Positions 63,966 to 64,000 of a stretch of 64,000 nt of DNA are shown piece after piece. Position numbers and translations under genes: made by a program. The stretch covers positions 944,212 to 1,008,211 of the forward strand of contig NZ_SJPT01000001.1 of the NCBI RefSeq assembly GCF_007860095.1. Reading direction: 5' to 3'. Positions within the stretch are counted from its first letter, which is position 1, and every line of letters starts with the position of its first letter. The DNA is from Novipirellula galeiformis. GTDB taxonomy: Bacteria > Planctomycetota > Planctomycetia > Pirellulales > Pirellulaceae. A model generated the notes under the pieces. That model did not search any database, was not told where the DNA came from, and saw only the letters and a program-made list of their open reading frames with translations.

Positions 63966-64000
63966 GGGCTCCGGCGTGGGCTCCGGCGTGGGCTACGACG
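63966..64000. repeat. 12-bp tandem repeat at the window edge
   Basis: Two perfect 12-bp units (63966-63977, 63978-63989) and a diverged third, directly after the DUF1559 stop; it may continue past the window. Confidence 0.85.

Overview
This window looks like the chromosome of a planctomycete of the Pirellulaceae (Rhodopirellula-like). The lineage call rests on family content: a DUF1501 protein paired with a cytochrome-C-like/DUF1549/DUF1553 giant, a DUF1559 protein with a prepilin-type N-terminus, SEC-C/TPR, DUF3500 and DUF502 proteins, many long secreted or lipoprotein genes, moderately high GC, loosely packed genes and few strong Shine-Dalgarno sequences. It is inference from families, not a taxonomic search. 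I see no insertion sequence, prophage, integrase or CRISPR array.

Layout. 0.5-2.3 kb: a two-component pair. 2.6-5.4 kb: the ribosomal/RNA polymerase alpha operon on the minus strand (rpsM-rpsK-rpoA-rplQ), with a readable promoter, a terminator and no rpsD. 5.4-6.8 kb: thyA-folA, coupled by an ATGA overlap. 7-21 kb: mixed housekeeping and envelope genes (methyltransferase, WecB/TagA glycosyltransferase, a TolB-propeller/M28/PDZ peptidase, leuB, a family-4 glycosyltransferase, a SEC-C/TPR protein, ribD). 21-25.7 kb: a possible small-ORF transcript, an ECF sigma factor, a ComF-like protein and a DUF502 membrane protein. 25.7-33.1 kb: the DUF1501/DUF1553 pair and gpmI. 33.3-41.2 kb: a divergent PGI-family protein, trpA, small conserved proteins, a YheT-type hydrolase, the 2'-5' RNA ligase-like ThpR and a ferredoxin. 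41.6-48 kb: a SWIM-SNF2 ATPase, a DUF4184 membrane protein, pabB and tRNA-Lys(CTT).

48.7-55.8 kb is the accessory-looking part. It holds a FeeM/LuxI-like GNAT acyltransferase, a short protein resembling an acyl-adenylating enzyme, an XRE regulator whose C-terminal half also looks GNAT-like (with a perfect 15-bp palindrome against its own start codon), and a 1191-residue NACHT NTPase. I read the first three as a candidate N-acyl-amino-acid or similar small-molecule signal synthesis and sensing unit. The NACHT protein next door may be a bacterial NLR-type defence or signalling ATPase. This is the best candidate for an undescribed system here, and it is an inference from weak motif similarity.

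55.8-64 kb: a HEAT-repeat membrane protein with a lipoprotein partner, two small envelope proteins, a LarA-like protein lacking the usual active-site motif, a zinc-ribbon Nudix hydrolase and a DUF1559 protein. A second theme spans the window: short tandem duplications of 12-22 bp at more than a dozen places, mostly beside gene ends or in N-terminal linkers, several of them 18 bp and in frame.
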